Origin: JADFOI01 sp965218935
GTDB lineage: Bacteria > Acidobacteriota > UBA6911 > RPQK01 > JADFOI01
Direction of reading: 5' to 3'
Assembly (NCBI GenBank): GCA_965218935.1
Contig: CBDCMH010000007.1
Coordinates: 620,001-684,000 of the forward strand
Length of the DNA stretch: 64,000 nucleotides
Shown: positions 52,738 to 62,300 of the stretch, piece by piece
How the letters are laid out: each line of letters opens with the position of its first letter
Position numbering within the stretch: the stretch's first letter is position 1
Position numbers and translations under genes: made by a program
The notes under the pieces: generated by a model
Told to the model about the DNA's origin: nothing
The model's input: only the letters and a program-made list of their open reading frames with translations
Databases searched by the model: none

Positions 52738-54597
52738 TTGACTTATCCTATAAGCTCTATCAGGCGCAACCAAGGGAAAGCTGAGGCCAAAGGTCGCCAT
52801 GCCATAGCAAGCCTGCTGGTCACTTTGGCCATGGTTTCCGCCACTTACGGACAGGTCCCTCCGGGATTTACCCTGACCGAACTAGCCTCAGGACTCTCAC
52901 GACCTGCCAACCTGCAGGCTCTCTCCGATGGTCGTTTTCTCATCGGTGAGCAGCAGACAGGCCAGATCAAGGTCTACAAGAGCGGCTCCATTCTGAGCAC
53001 CCCCTACGCCATCGTCTCCCCTTTGCATACCGGCAACAATGAGTCGGGTCTCTTGGGTTTATGTCTGGACCCGGACTCCTCTTCCAACGGCTATGTCTAC
53101 ACATTTTTCACTCACGATTCAGCCACCAGCCAGATCTCGCGTTTCACCACCAGCGGAGATGTGGGAACCAACCAGACCCTCATCGTCAGCGATATCCCCC
53201 ACCGCGGCGTTAACCATAATGGGGGCGGGATCGGATTTGGTCCCGATGCAAAGCTCTATATGGCCGTTGGCGAGGCTGGAGATACCAGTTGGGCCCAGGA
53301 CGTCAACATCCTGGGGGGGAAAATACTGAGAGCCAACCCGGACGGTTCTATACCCGCCGATAACCCTTTCGGAAATCTGGTTTGGTCTTTCGGTCATCGC
53401 CATCCCTTCAGGCTGACCTTTCAGCCAGGGACGGACAGGCTCTACGTGACCGAGAACGGACCTTCCCAGGATGATGAGCTGAATCGAATCATCAAGGGCG
53501 GGAACTACGGATGGCCGCTGGACACCGGGCCCAACGCCAATCCCACCCACATCGATCCGGTCTACAATTTTTCCTCAATCGTGGTGCCCACGGATCTTCT
53601 CTTCTACCAGGGATCGGCCATGCCCTTTGACGGAGAACTGCTCCTGGTCGAGTACCTTACTGCCAGGATTCGTCGCCTCACGCTCAGCTCTGATGGAGAT
53701 AGCGTGATTTCCGGGCCGACCGACTTTGTCACCGGGGTGAGCCAACCGGTGGATATCGAGCAAGGTATTGATGGTGCCCTTTACTTCACCACCCTGGAAG
53801 GGAAGCTGTATCAAGTCCAATCGGATGGGCTCACGACACCCACCACCCTGGTTGCCAACTTTATGAATGGCAACAGCGCAGCTCTAACCTCGCGTGTCTA
53901 TCTGTGGAATCCATCGACAAACGCCGGGCAGGTTACAGTGCGGGTTTTCACACTGCCCCTGATCAACGGCATAGCCCACGAGCTGACGGGTACACCGCTG
54001 GATCTGGGAACCCTGGAAGCAAGATCGGCACTCAACCTCAGACTGGTCGAAGATATCCTCATCCCTCTGGGAATCCAAACACCCTATACCACCGACGGCG
54101 GTAAGCTGACCCTGGAGTTTAAAATTCAAGCAACCGATGCACGAGGTGCCGCTCAGGTCTTCTCTTCGGGCCTGGCCTTTGGCACCTATCCACTCCAGGA
54201 AATCCCCTCCACCTCATCCGTAAGTCCGACCGTTTTGGTGGCCAACTTTATGAACGGCAACGATGCCGCTCTAAACTCCCGCCTCTATCTGTGGAATCCT
54301 TCGACAAGTGCCGGGAACGTGAATGTTCGAGTATTCACACTCCCCGTTAAAGATGGCCTTCCTCAGGAACTTACAAGCTCACCACTCAACCTGGGAACCT
54401 TGGAATCTAAATCGGCCGTCAACCTCAAGTTGGTCGAAGATATCCTGACCCTCCTGGGGATCGCACCGCCCTATACCGATGACGGAGGTAACCTGACCCT
54501 GGAGTTAACCATCGAAGCGGAAAATGTTCGAGGGGTGGCCCAGGTCTTCTCCGGCGGCCTGGCCTTTGGCACTTACCCGCTGCAGGTCATGCAGTAG
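52738..54597 (+). CDS. PQQ-type sugar dehydrogenase with duplicated C-terminal module
   Basis: The first ~380 residues form a soluble GDH/YliI-type six-bladed propeller: NNESGLLGLCLDP, HRGVNHNGGGIGFGPDAKLYMAVGEAGD (catalytic His), SFGHRHPFRLTF and ENGPSQDDELNRI. The rest is two copies of a ~120-residue module: TLVANFMNGN.AAL.SR.YLWNPST.AG at 53841 and 54232, each ending GLAFGTYPLQ. The TTG at 52738 is the only upstream start that keeps a signal-like segment (HAIASLLVTLAMVSATYG), so the start is uncertain. It would act in the periplasm as an aldose dehydrogenase; PQQ supply is not encoded here. Confidence 0.82.
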   Translation: MTYPISSIRRNQGKAEAKGRHAIASLLVTLAMVSATYGQVPPGFTLTELASGLSRPANLQALSDGRFLIGEQQTGQIKVYKSGSILSTPYAIVSPLHTGNNESGLLGLCLDPDSSSNGYVYTFFTHDSATSQISRFTTSGDVGTNQTLIVSDIPHRGVNHNGGGIGFGPDAKLYMAVGEAGDTSWAQDVNILGGKILRANPDGSIPADNPFGNLVWSFGHRHPFRLTFQPGTDRLYVTENGPSQDDELNRIIKGGNYGWPLDTGPNANPTHIDPVYNFSSIVVPTDLLFYQGSAMPFDGELLLVEYLTARIRRLTLSSDGDSVISGPTDFVTGVSQPVDIEQGIDGALYFTTLEGKLYQVQSDGLTTPTTLVANFMNGNSAALTSRVYLWNPSTNAGQVTVRVFTLPLINGIAHELTGTPLDLGTLEARSALNLRLVEDILIPLGIQTPYTTDGGKLTLEFKIQATDARGAAQVFSSGLAFGTYPLQEIPSTSSVSPTVLVANFMNGNDAALNSRLYLWNPSTSAGNVNVRVFTLPVKDGLPQELTSSPLNLGTLESKSAVNLKLVEDILTLLGIAPPYTDDGGNLTLELTIEAENVRGVAQVFSGGLAFGTYPLQVMQ

Positions 54598-54894
54598 CGA
54601 TTACAGCAATCGAGTCGTTCAAACAACGCCTCACTGCCTTGCCGTCCTTCCCTCCTCGAGCTGTTTACTTCCCTTTTTTCTCCTTGGGGAATCGCTGGTC
54701 CCGTCGGGATCGATGAAAGGATTCGGTGTAGCTCCAGCCTTCAGTCACTCCAGCTTATCGGCCATCCCATACATTGGAGGGTGCTGGGCCAGGAAACCAG
54801 AGCTGGCCATCACTCAGATGATCCAGGGACAGAGTGTGACGGGTGTCACCGCCCTTGCATCCTTAATAAGGCTAAATTAGTCACTGGAGTTTTT
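54598..54894. other. Intergenic region without supported features
   Basis: About 297 bases. Open frames on either strand have no family features, ribosome sites or repeats. The region precedes the lipoprotein gene and presumably contains its promoter. Confidence 0.45.
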
Positions 54895-55196
54895 ATGATG
54901 AAAAAATATACTACAGGTTTATCTCGCACCCTGTTCGCCAGTGGACTGCTCCTTGTCCTAACCAGCAGCCTTGGCTGTTCGAAGGTCTCGGGTATCGTGC
55001 CCTTTAAAGGGGATCCTACGATTGAAGTACAGGGCTCAGCCGTCAATATTCGCGAAGCTGCCACCACCAGTTCAAAATAATCACGACTGCAAAGCGGGGC
55101 GACAAGCTCAAGGTGACCGATAAAACTGAGTCTTGGTATAAAATCAAGACCAAGTCAGGCAAAACCGGCTGGGTGCACGCTAGCCTGGTCAAGTGA
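54895..55196 (+). pseudogene. SH3b-domain lipoprotein split by a -1 shift at an A4 run
   Basis: ATG 54895 follows GGAG. The first part has a lipoprotein-like leader (LFASGLLLVLTSSLGC) and the start of an SH3b domain (PTIEVQGSAVNIREAATTSSK) and stops at TAA 55078. One base back, the domain goes on at once: IITTAKRGDKLKVTDKTESWYKIKTKSGKTGWVHASLVK. The join is TCA-AAA-TAA, where a Lys-tRNA could slip back on A-AAA, so programmed frameshifting, a lost A, or a sequencing error would all explain it. The intact product would be a ~100-residue cell-wall-binding lipoprotein. Confidence 0.82.
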
Positions 55197-55302
55197 ATTC
55201 CAGTAGTCTTCAGTCTCGACCTCTAGAGCCCCCACTGAGATAGGGGAGTTCTCATCTCCTGCCCCGTTCTGTCCGTAGCACACGATGAGTAAGGAAGTAA
55301 TT

Positions 55303-55869
55303 TCATTTCCCGTGAATAACTTTTGAGTTTTTTCGAAACTTTTCAGCCAGTAATTTTCTTTTCCCTAGGATTCCGACATTCCTGAATCGGCATCGTTTGA
55401 ACATACAATCTCTGAAGGTCACCGCTCCCATGAATTCATCCTGATTAATTTCAATCAGGACGCTGTTTGGATCCCCAAAAAAGGAGGAGTCGGTTAAAAC
55501 CGTTCCATCCCCGAAATGGACTACAGCAGGGCCCACAAAGTCACGATTCTCATAGACTTTGTCCTCTACAAACGGCGATTTCTCTGCTAATTTCGTCAGA
55601 TAAATCGTTCCAGGCTTCCGAGAGCTGGCCAGCAGAATCAAACCCACTCCTATCAGGGACATCGCCAGGGTTCCCCAACCCGTATCCAGAAACTCGACAC
55701 CAGCGGAAACCCATCCTCGGGTAATACGGTCGCTGCTGCCAAACAGATTGGAAATAAAATCGATGTCGTCGAGAAACTCAATCAATCGCCAAATCGGTTT
55801 GGCCAGGAAGACAATCCAGCCCAGTAAGGCAATCGGCTTATGGAAGTGTTCCGCAATACGCCAAGCCAT
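55303..55869 (-). CDS. Two-helix membrane protein with soluble C-terminal domain
   Basis: 188 residues from ATG 55869. Hydrophobic helices lie near 13-30 (IALLGWIVFLAKPIWRLI) and 65-82 (TLAMSLIGVGLILLASS). The C-terminal domain (about 95-188) contains strands (VGPAVVHFGDGTVLTDSSFFG, VLIEINQDEFMGAVTFRDCMFKRCRF) that look like pentapeptide-type or beta-helix turns. No family recognised; it is a single gene. Confidence 0.65.
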   Translation of the reverse strand: MAWRIAEHFHKPIALLGWIVFLAKPIWRLIEFLDDIDFISNLFGSSDRITRGWVSAGVEFLDTGWGTLAMSLIGVGLILLASSRKPGTIYLTKLAEKSPFVEDKVYENRDFVGPAVVHFGDGTVLTDSSFFGDPNSVLIEINQDEFMGAVTFRDCMFKRCRFRNVGILGKRKLLAEKFRKNSKVIHGK

Positions 55870-55952
55870 TCCCCCATTATATTCCCACCTGGTGTCACGA
55901 GAGTCTCTTGGCTATGTGCGTTCTCGCGGCCTGATCGTGCGCAGCCTTACGC

Positions 55953-56078
55953 CTATCTCAGAAATCCACTTGTGGCAAGCAGAACACTGAGTAGGTAGGT
56001 TGTGACGAGTACGACGACGGTCAACAGCACCGGGGGGACGACCAGAAAAACGGCGATCAAAGTGAATCTTTGAAGCAT
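55953..56078 (-). CDS. Possible 41-residue membrane peptide
   Basis: ATG 56078 with AGGGT upstream gives MLQRFTLIAVFLVVPPVLL followed by TVVVLVTTYLLSVLLATSGFLR, one or two tight hydrophobic helices. The frame extends upstream, but that part is unlike protein. Could be a real small membrane protein; support is limited to hydrophobicity and the start site. Confidence 0.35.
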   Translation of the reverse strand: MLQRFTLIAVFLVVPPVLLTVVVLVTTYLLSVLLATSGFLR

Positions 56079-56262
56079 ATTGACCCTAATTTTTACATGA
56101 CTGCCGGGACGACCGTCTCGGCAAAGCTTTGGAGCTTTGCGACAACTGTTGTCCCTCAAAAGGGCGCTAACGCGTGAAACAAGGGGGTCCGGTAGTTGCA
56201 AGACCTCCTCCCGGCATGGGGATCTTGCCATTTGCATGCAGTGACCTTAAAATACTCTGATC

Positions 56263-57732
56263 ATGTGGATTCGAGCTAAAATTCTCTTCACGGGTTCCAG
56301 CCTCGGGTTGCTCTTCTGGACCTACGGTCTCTTATCGGGCTTTGCACTTCCCTCTTCTTCTCAAATGCCAGTGAACAACAGTCTCAACGCCAAGCTTCCC
56401 GATGGCGAGGGGCGGGAGTACGTACAAACTCTTTGCACTTCCTGCCACGATCTGGAACGGGTGCTCAATCAGCAGAAGAGTCTCGAGGGCTGGACGGCAA
56501 CGGTACACGATATGCTGGGAAGGATTTCCCCCAACATGGAGAAGGAGACCTCAATCATCTCCGACTATCTGGCTAGCCACTATGGAATCGTCACTTCGGC
56601 CGCTCTGACCTTGGTTCGCTCCTCCTTGAAGCAGGGCGATTCACCGGCGGCGGAGAGTCTGATTCGAGAAAATGTTGAGCCTCTTCGCCAGGAATTGACC
56701 AAGATCCTTAACAACATGGACCGTGGCTTTGACGAGCTGGGCAGACAAAAGGCTCGTTACGACATCCTTCAGGAGAGATTCTCCCAGTTTCAAGCGACGT
56801 GGATGCCCTATGAAGAGGTCTTCCGGCTGTTTTCCAGGGTAACGGATCAACCGGGTTACCTAGAGCGTTTTCAGGCCAAACGACTACGTATTGAGGGAGC
56901 CAGGCACACGACGAAGGCGGATTTCTTTTGGGACCGTCAGGAATATAGTGAGGCACTCCGAGAGTATGACGAAGGAATCAAGAAGTTACAGGCTGCAATC
57001 CCTTTGGCTGCAGCGGTCAACGACCAAAAACTGGTTGCCGCCTGCTTAACCAACATTGGCTACAATGAAATTTATTCGGGCAACCATTCTGAAGGCCTAA
57101 GGGTTTACTCCCAAGCTCTCCAGATTGCCGAGCAGCGGCAGGACGATGTTTTCCAGGGAATGTACCTGTTAAACCTGGGAACCTTCCACTTGTATACGAT
57201 TCAGCCCCAGGAAGCATTGGAGTACTCACTGCGGGCAACGGAGATGAACCGTAAAAGCGGGCGCAGGACTTGGGAAGCCAATGCTCTTTTGAACGTCGGA
57301 GCCAGCTATCTGTTCCTGAGACAACACGAAGAGGCTCACAGCTATTTACACAAGGCTTTGCTGAAAGCCGAGGAAGTCAAGGATCGTCGGGCCCACGGAA
57401 GGATCTTGTTCAACCTGGCCCTCGTTACTGCCCAAATGGGCCGGATTCAAGAAGCAGCCAGTTCTATGGAACAAGCTCTTGAATGGTATTCAGAGCATAA
57501 CGTCGTTTACAGCCAGGCAGAAACCACGATGCTTCAGTATCAGGGAGTACGTTTTCTGGTCAGTTCCTACAAGAAGCTAGAGATCCCGGAGAAAGCAGAG
57601 TACTACGCAACTCAGGCCACAGAGTTACTCAGTCAGAATCCCCAGCAGCTGAGAACTTACCTGGAGGACCCCCACCTGAGTTTCCTAAAATGGGACAGAT
57701 TCAAAGCTGTACACCGTGAGCTTTTCCCGTAG
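56263..57732 (+). CDS. Cytochrome c-TPR fusion protein
   Basis: 489 residues. After a signal/anchor (about 8-32), residues 46-115 form a small c-type cytochrome: LPDGEGREYVQTLCTSCHDLERV with the heme site C58-x-x-C61-H62 and SDYLASHYG at its end. This resembles the single-heme domain of quinoprotein-linked cytochromes. From about 205 on there are five or six TPRs (DRQEYSEALREYDEGIKKLQ, NHSEGLRVYSQALQIAEQRQ, QHEEAHSYLHKALLKAEEV). A heme domain joined to a periplasmic TPR scaffold could mediate electron transfer within a complex. The PQQ-type dehydrogenase gene 2 kb upstream is a possible partner. Confidence 0.85.
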   Translation: MWIRAKILFTGSSLGLLFWTYGLLSGFALPSSSQMPVNNSLNAKLPDGEGREYVQTLCTSCHDLERVLNQQKSLEGWTATVHDMLGRISPNMEKETSIISDYLASHYGIVTSAALTLVRSSLKQGDSPAAESLIRENVEPLRQELTKILNNMDRGFDELGRQKARYDILQERFSQFQATWMPYEEVFRLFSRVTDQPGYLERFQAKRLRIEGARHTTKADFFWDRQEYSEALREYDEGIKKLQAAIPLAAAVNDQKLVAACLTNIGYNEIYSGNHSEGLRVYSQALQIAEQRQDDVFQGMYLLNLGTFHLYTIQPQEALEYSLRATEMNRKSGRRTWEANALLNVGASYLFLRQHEEAHSYLHKALLKAEEVKDRRAHGRILFNLALVTAQMGRIQEAASSMEQALEWYSEHNVVYSQAETTMLQYQGVRFLVSSYKKLEIPEKAEYYATQATELLSQNPQQLRTYLEDPHLSFLKWDRFKAVHRELFP

Positions 57733-57761
57733 ACCTTCCTCGCTTCCCCTATCACGGCTCA

Positions 57762-58006
57762 TCACCCAAGCCCAATAAGATACTCCTGCCGATCTTGGTC
57801 CCGGAGGGCCTGCAGCTCCATGGGGCGCAGCCCTGCCCAGGCTGCACTGGCCACCGTTGGCACGGCTTGAATGGTAAGTTTCTCCCCTAGGAACGACGCA
57901 TCATGCGGGTGCTTCCAAACCCGGTTCGATCCTTTGCCCGTGCGCTTGCGGTCCAGTTTGGCCAGATCTTCCCGTCGCGGCGTCTCAATCCCGGAGGCTT
58001 TCGCAG
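57762..58006 (-). pseudogene. Remnant of an IS1182/IS5-like transposase
   Basis: The reverse strand reads AKASGIETPRREDLAKLDRK and then RTGKGSNRVWKHPHD, which is the conserved linker of IS1182-type DDE transposases (usually followed by PDARITKMKDG). Here it jumps to unrelated residues (FLGEKLTIQAVPTVASAAW) and ends at TGA 57762. It lies in the same frame as, and right after the stop of, the lipoprotein gene. Confidence 0.78.
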
Positions 58007-58007
58007 T

Positions 58008-58553
58008 CTACTCTGGTGCTCCGAGCTTCACCATGATATGGGCATAGGGGGTGTTCTTCCACATCACATAGACGGGGTCGTTCGGATCGGTAGAAAGCCC
58101 CTCGAGCGTCGATGAATCAGGCACCAGGATCATCAGATGCGGCCCTTCCTTGACCCACTGGTTGTCGTCTGTTGGCTCGGCAGCGAAGGGATCCAGGTTA
58201 CTGACGCCCAGGGCCTCTCCCTCGCCAGCCATCATGTAGGACAGGCTGAACTCCTGAATATCTATAGGTTCCTTACTCATCACTGCTGCGATGGCCTCGT
58301 CCCACTGAGACTCGTTGCACATGGGTCCGATAGCCCCTGAACCCGGGTAACAGGTCCAGCTGTTGGACCCCTCCCTCAGCACTCTGCCGTCCGAGGTCTT
58401 AATCGTGGCGTTCGCTGTCACAGACTCAGGGGCTGCGCTCTCCGCCTCGGCGATGAGTTCCACCTCGGTCTTCCCCTGGGTCTGAGCGCAGCCCGTCACA
58501 AGCAGGCTGAGCAAAACCACCGGGATCATTGAAAATGTTTTTGAAGTATCCAT
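58008..58553 (-). CDS. Lipoprotein of unknown function
   Basis: 181 residues. A clear lipobox, LLVTGC (Cys about 22), ends a signal sequence. The mature part contains ATIKTSDGRVLREGSNSWTCYPGSGAIGPMCNESQWDEAI and a late KEGPHLMILVPDSSTLEGLSTDPNDPVYVMWKNTPYAHIMVKL, which fits a compact globular domain. I recognise the pattern only as an uncharacterised exported family. An AGGAGGGAGA ribosome site precedes the ATG. Its stop adjoins the transposase remnant, so the last residues may not be native. Confidence 0.72.
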   Translation of the reverse strand: MDTSKTFSMIPVVLLSLLVTGCAQTQGKTEVELIAEAESAAPESVTANATIKTSDGRVLREGSNSWTCYPGSGAIGPMCNESQWDEAIAAVMSKEPIDIQEFSLSYMMAGEGEALGVSNLDPFAAEPTDDNQWVKEGPHLMILVPDSSTLEGLSTDPNDPVYVMWKNTPYAHIMVKLGAPE

Positions 58554-58848
58554 GGATGTCTCCCTCCTTAAGACTTGGTACTGAATAGCCTATAGCTTAC
58601 GCGACGGGATAACTTTGTCAAGAGTTGGCAAGGTCCGAATCGGGTTTGCTTGTTTTCAGGAGGCTCGCAGGTTTCAGCTTGTGGAAAATTCTCACCACCG
58701 CTGCAGTCCAGAAAGTTATGCCGCAAGTGCAGGCTAAGAAAGGTCTTCGAGGTTGCAGTGACTACGATTACAACCTCTGACCAGCGGTTGCTGGTAAAGT
58801 CTTTACAACATCAGCACTTTCCTGAGAAGGAAAAAGGGGGACAAGGTC

Positions 58849-58908
58849 ATGAGATGCAAGGGTTTTTCTTTAATCGAATTGCTTGCGGAACTGGAATCCG
58901 CCAAATGA
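58849..58908 (+). CDS. 19-residue ORF with a prepilin-type leader
   Basis: ATG 58849 follows AAGGGGGACAAGGTC. The peptide MRCKGFSLIELLAELESAK carries a textbook type IV prepilin cleavage site (G then F with Glu at +5) but stops at once in TGA, which overlaps the ATG of the next gene (ATGA). It may be the stub of a lost pilin or a leader ORF that couples translation of the downstream gene. Confidence 0.45.
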   Translation: MRCKGFSLIELLAELESAK

Positions 58909-59384
58909 AAGAGTTGCTATATACACACTGTTCCTGGTGTTTAAGATCAATGGAAGGTATCGCAGTGAACGAGGCTTTCACGCTTGCTGAGCCTTTTTCA
59001 GACCAGCTCAAGGCACGAGCAAGAAGAACTTCGACAAGCTATCTGGTTCCATTAGCCGGGAAGGAAATTCCTACACTCATCCAGGGTTCGGGAGACGGGC
59101 ATACTGCTCAGTGGGTACTCTGCCGCCAAGAATGTTCCGATGCTCTGGCAGAAGCTTTGAGAGAGGAATTCAGGCCGAACTCAACGACCCACTTTACCGA
59201 ACCAGAATCAACCCTGGATATCGGCATCCGTCAACCTCTTACTTTGAGCCTAGATGCTGACTTACTTGACCTGATCGAGAGCAAGGCGGTCCGTGAAAAG
59301 CGCAATCTCACGGATATTACTGAAGAGCTTTACCGCAAATACTTAACGCAGGGATTCTTACCCGACTGGGGTAGCGGTCTGTAA
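58905..59384 (+). CDS. Zinc-ribbon-like and RHH-like small protein
   Basis: ATG 58905 is chosen for its ATGA overlap with the leader ORF; the frame is open back to 58650, but that part lacks protein character. 159 residues. The N-terminus has HCSWC (9-13), possibly half of a metal site with QECSD near 77. The C-terminus LTLSLDADLLDLIESKAVREKRNLTDITEELYRKYL is a ribbon-helix-helix pattern typical of antitoxins and small repressors. No toxin gene is adjacent. It could be a solitary regulator. Confidence 0.55.
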   Translation: MKELLYTHCSWCLRSMEGIAVNEAFTLAEPFSDQLKARARRTSTSYLVPLAGKEIPTLIQGSGDGHTAQWVLCRQECSDALAEALREEFRPNSTTHFTEPESTLDIGIRQPLTLSLDADLLDLIESKAVREKRNLTDITEELYRKYLTQGFLPDWGSGL

Positions 59385-59397
59385 TTTACCGATGACG

Positions 59398-62300
59398 TCA
59401 GGCATCGGCGGGAGTCTCCTCCGCGGCACCCAATAGACGCCGTCCCAGCCGCAGCACTAGAGCACGACCCTCTAAAGTCAGACTGAATAGAGCAGGCACC
59501 AGGAAGAGAGTGAAGATGGTGGACACCACCAGACCGCCGATGACCACACCACCGAGGCCGCGATAGAGTTCCGATCCGGCCCCCGGGAAAAGAACCAGCG
59601 GCAGCATTCCGAAAACACTCGTGGAGACACTCATGAAGATGGGTCGAATGCGGTGTTCCACAGCCTTGCCAATGGCCTGGCCTGAAGGCAGTCCCTCTTC
59701 ACGAATGGTGTTGAGCGACTGGTGCACGATCAAGATTGCATTATTGACGACTGTACCAATCAGGATGATGAAGCCCAGCATGGTCAAAACATCCAGCGGC
59801 TGAAAGGTCAAAAAGAGGTTCACCGCTCTCAGTCCCAGAAAGCCTCCCAACGCTGCCAAGGGTACGCTAAACATAATGACCAAGGGGTAGAGGAAACTCT
59901 CAAACAGCGCCGATAGTAGAAGATAAGTAATCACCAAGGCCAGCACTAGATTCAACTGGAGAGCACTCCCGGTCTGGGCCAGCTTGTCGGCAGTTCCGCT
60001 GAGGGAAACGCGGTAAAGACCACCCAGCCTGCCGGCTGTCCTCATGGGATTCAGAACCTGCTCTTCGGTCAACTCGATGGCTGTTTCAAGTGGCATCTGT
60101 TCGGCTGGATTCAGCCGCAGCGTAATGACTCGCTCCCGCTCCCGGTGATTGATCTGCACAGGTCCGTTTAACTCGGAGATATCGGCCACTGAACCGAGCG
60201 TGACGAGCTGCCCCGATGGAGTGGCGATGGGCAGTTGCTCCAGCAAATGGGTGCGCCGCTCCAAATCCTCGCCCGACATGATCTTTAGATCGATCTGTCT
60301 TCCCTGGTCCTGAAAATCGCTGGCTTTGACTCCGTCAATGAGAGCGCTCACCGTGAAGCCCAGATCCCGATTGGAAAGACTCAATTCAGCCGCCCTTTGA
60401 CGGTGGGTCATCACCTGAATTTCAGGGTTTCCAAAATCCAGACTGGGAATGGGAAGGATCTGGGCATCCGGCATAATCCCCAGCAACCTGCCAAAAGCCT
60501 CCCCTGCCAGCCCAATCAGTTGTTCAAGGTCAGGGCCCGTAAATTCGATGTCGATGTTCCGCCCCTCGTCAATTGTGCCCTGAAAAATACTGAGCTGGTT
60601 GAACACCACAAAAGAGCCGGGCAGCTGCAAACCAACCCTCTGAAACTCTGGAATCAGTTCCCTAACCCGCACCGGATCCCTCGCTTCCACCCCCATGAAG
60701 GCCTGGTCACTGAGGGCCACGAAAAAGAACCCTTTGATCCCTCCCCCCGGCTGGGTCTCACTTTCGGGGGAAGCCGGAGTGCTCTCCCACAGATGCGAGA
60801 GCGCCTGCTCATAGGGTAGGCGCATGTCGGCTACTCGATCCACGCTGTAGCCAGGAGGGGGAAGGATGAACCCGAAAAGGAAGTTCTGATTACCCACCGG
60901 CAGATACTCTGCCTTGGGCATGAGCCGATAGCTGAGCCCGAGGGCCCCAGCGGTTAGCACGACGATCACCGCCAGTCGCGCCACTATCGATCTGTTGATC
61001 GAGGTGACGGCGTAGACAACCAGGCGGGTAAAGGCCCGACCTGGATGGATCCGTCCTCGGATGCCTGAAGGACCCGAAGGATCACCGGACTTGCTGTTTC
61101 CAGCTCGCAGGATCCTGGCCGCCAGTGAGGGAATCACCGTGATGGCAACGATCAAACTCAGTGTCACTGCACAGACGACAGCGATGGCGATGTCGCCAAA
61201 GAGCTGGCCTACCTCTTCCTCCATAAAGGCAATAGGCAAAAAGACGGCGACGGTGGTCAGGGTGCTGGCCAGAACCGCACCCCACACCTCTCTAGTGGCA
61301 TCAAAGGCAGCCGAACGGCGCGACTTTCCCAACTGTCTATGGCGATAGATGTTCTCCAGCACTACAATCGAGTTGTCCACCACCATGCCAACGGCAAAAG
61401 CCAGACCCGCCAGGCTGACCACGTTCAGCGTCCGTCCAAACCAGTACATCATCAGTAGGGTGCCTACAAGGCTGATGGGTATGGCAACCGAGATGATCAG
61501 TGTGGAGGAAACACTGCGCAGATAGAGAAGCAGTACCAGGATAGCCAGAGCTCCCCCGATCAAGAGACTCTGACGAACCAGGTCAATGGCGCTGTGGATG
61601 TATTCCGTCTGGTCGTAGACCTGTACCAGCTCCAAGCCCCGGGACGCGAGCAGGTCATCGTTGAGGCGCTCGACGGTCCTCTTTAGCCCTTCCATGACCT
61701 GTAGGACGTTTGCACCAGGGACGCGGATGGCGTTGATAACCATGACCTGAGTGCCCATCATAAAAACCTTATCCGCCGGTTTGCGGAATCCGAGTTCGGC
61801 TCGAGCCACATCCCTTAGGTAGACGGAAATCCCGTTGCGAACCGCCACCACAATGTTTTCAATTTCCTCGGCCGACCGATATTCACCCACCGTACGGACG
61901 ACATAGCGCCGTTTTCCCTCCTCGAAGTCACCGCCGCTGTAGTTGCGATTTTCCCGGTCCAGGGCCGCACCGAGCTCATTGATGGTGACGCTGCGGGCGG
62001 CCAGTTGTGCGGGATTGACGATGACGTGCATTTCACGAGGCTGTCCCCCAAAGAAGTTGGAGTTAGCCACTCCGGGTACCCGTTCCAACTCGGGCTCTAC
62101 GAAATCGTTCACAAAATCGAAGAGTGAGGAAATCTCTCCTTCAAATCCGTTCTCCCTAGTGGGAAGAAGGGCGAACCAGGCAATCGCATTCTGGTCAACA
62201 TTGGTGCTGGTGATAACCGGCTTTTCCGCCTCACTCGGATAAGAGGAAACCTGTTCCAGCCGATTGGCTACCCGCAAGAGTGCGGAGTCGATTCCGGTGC

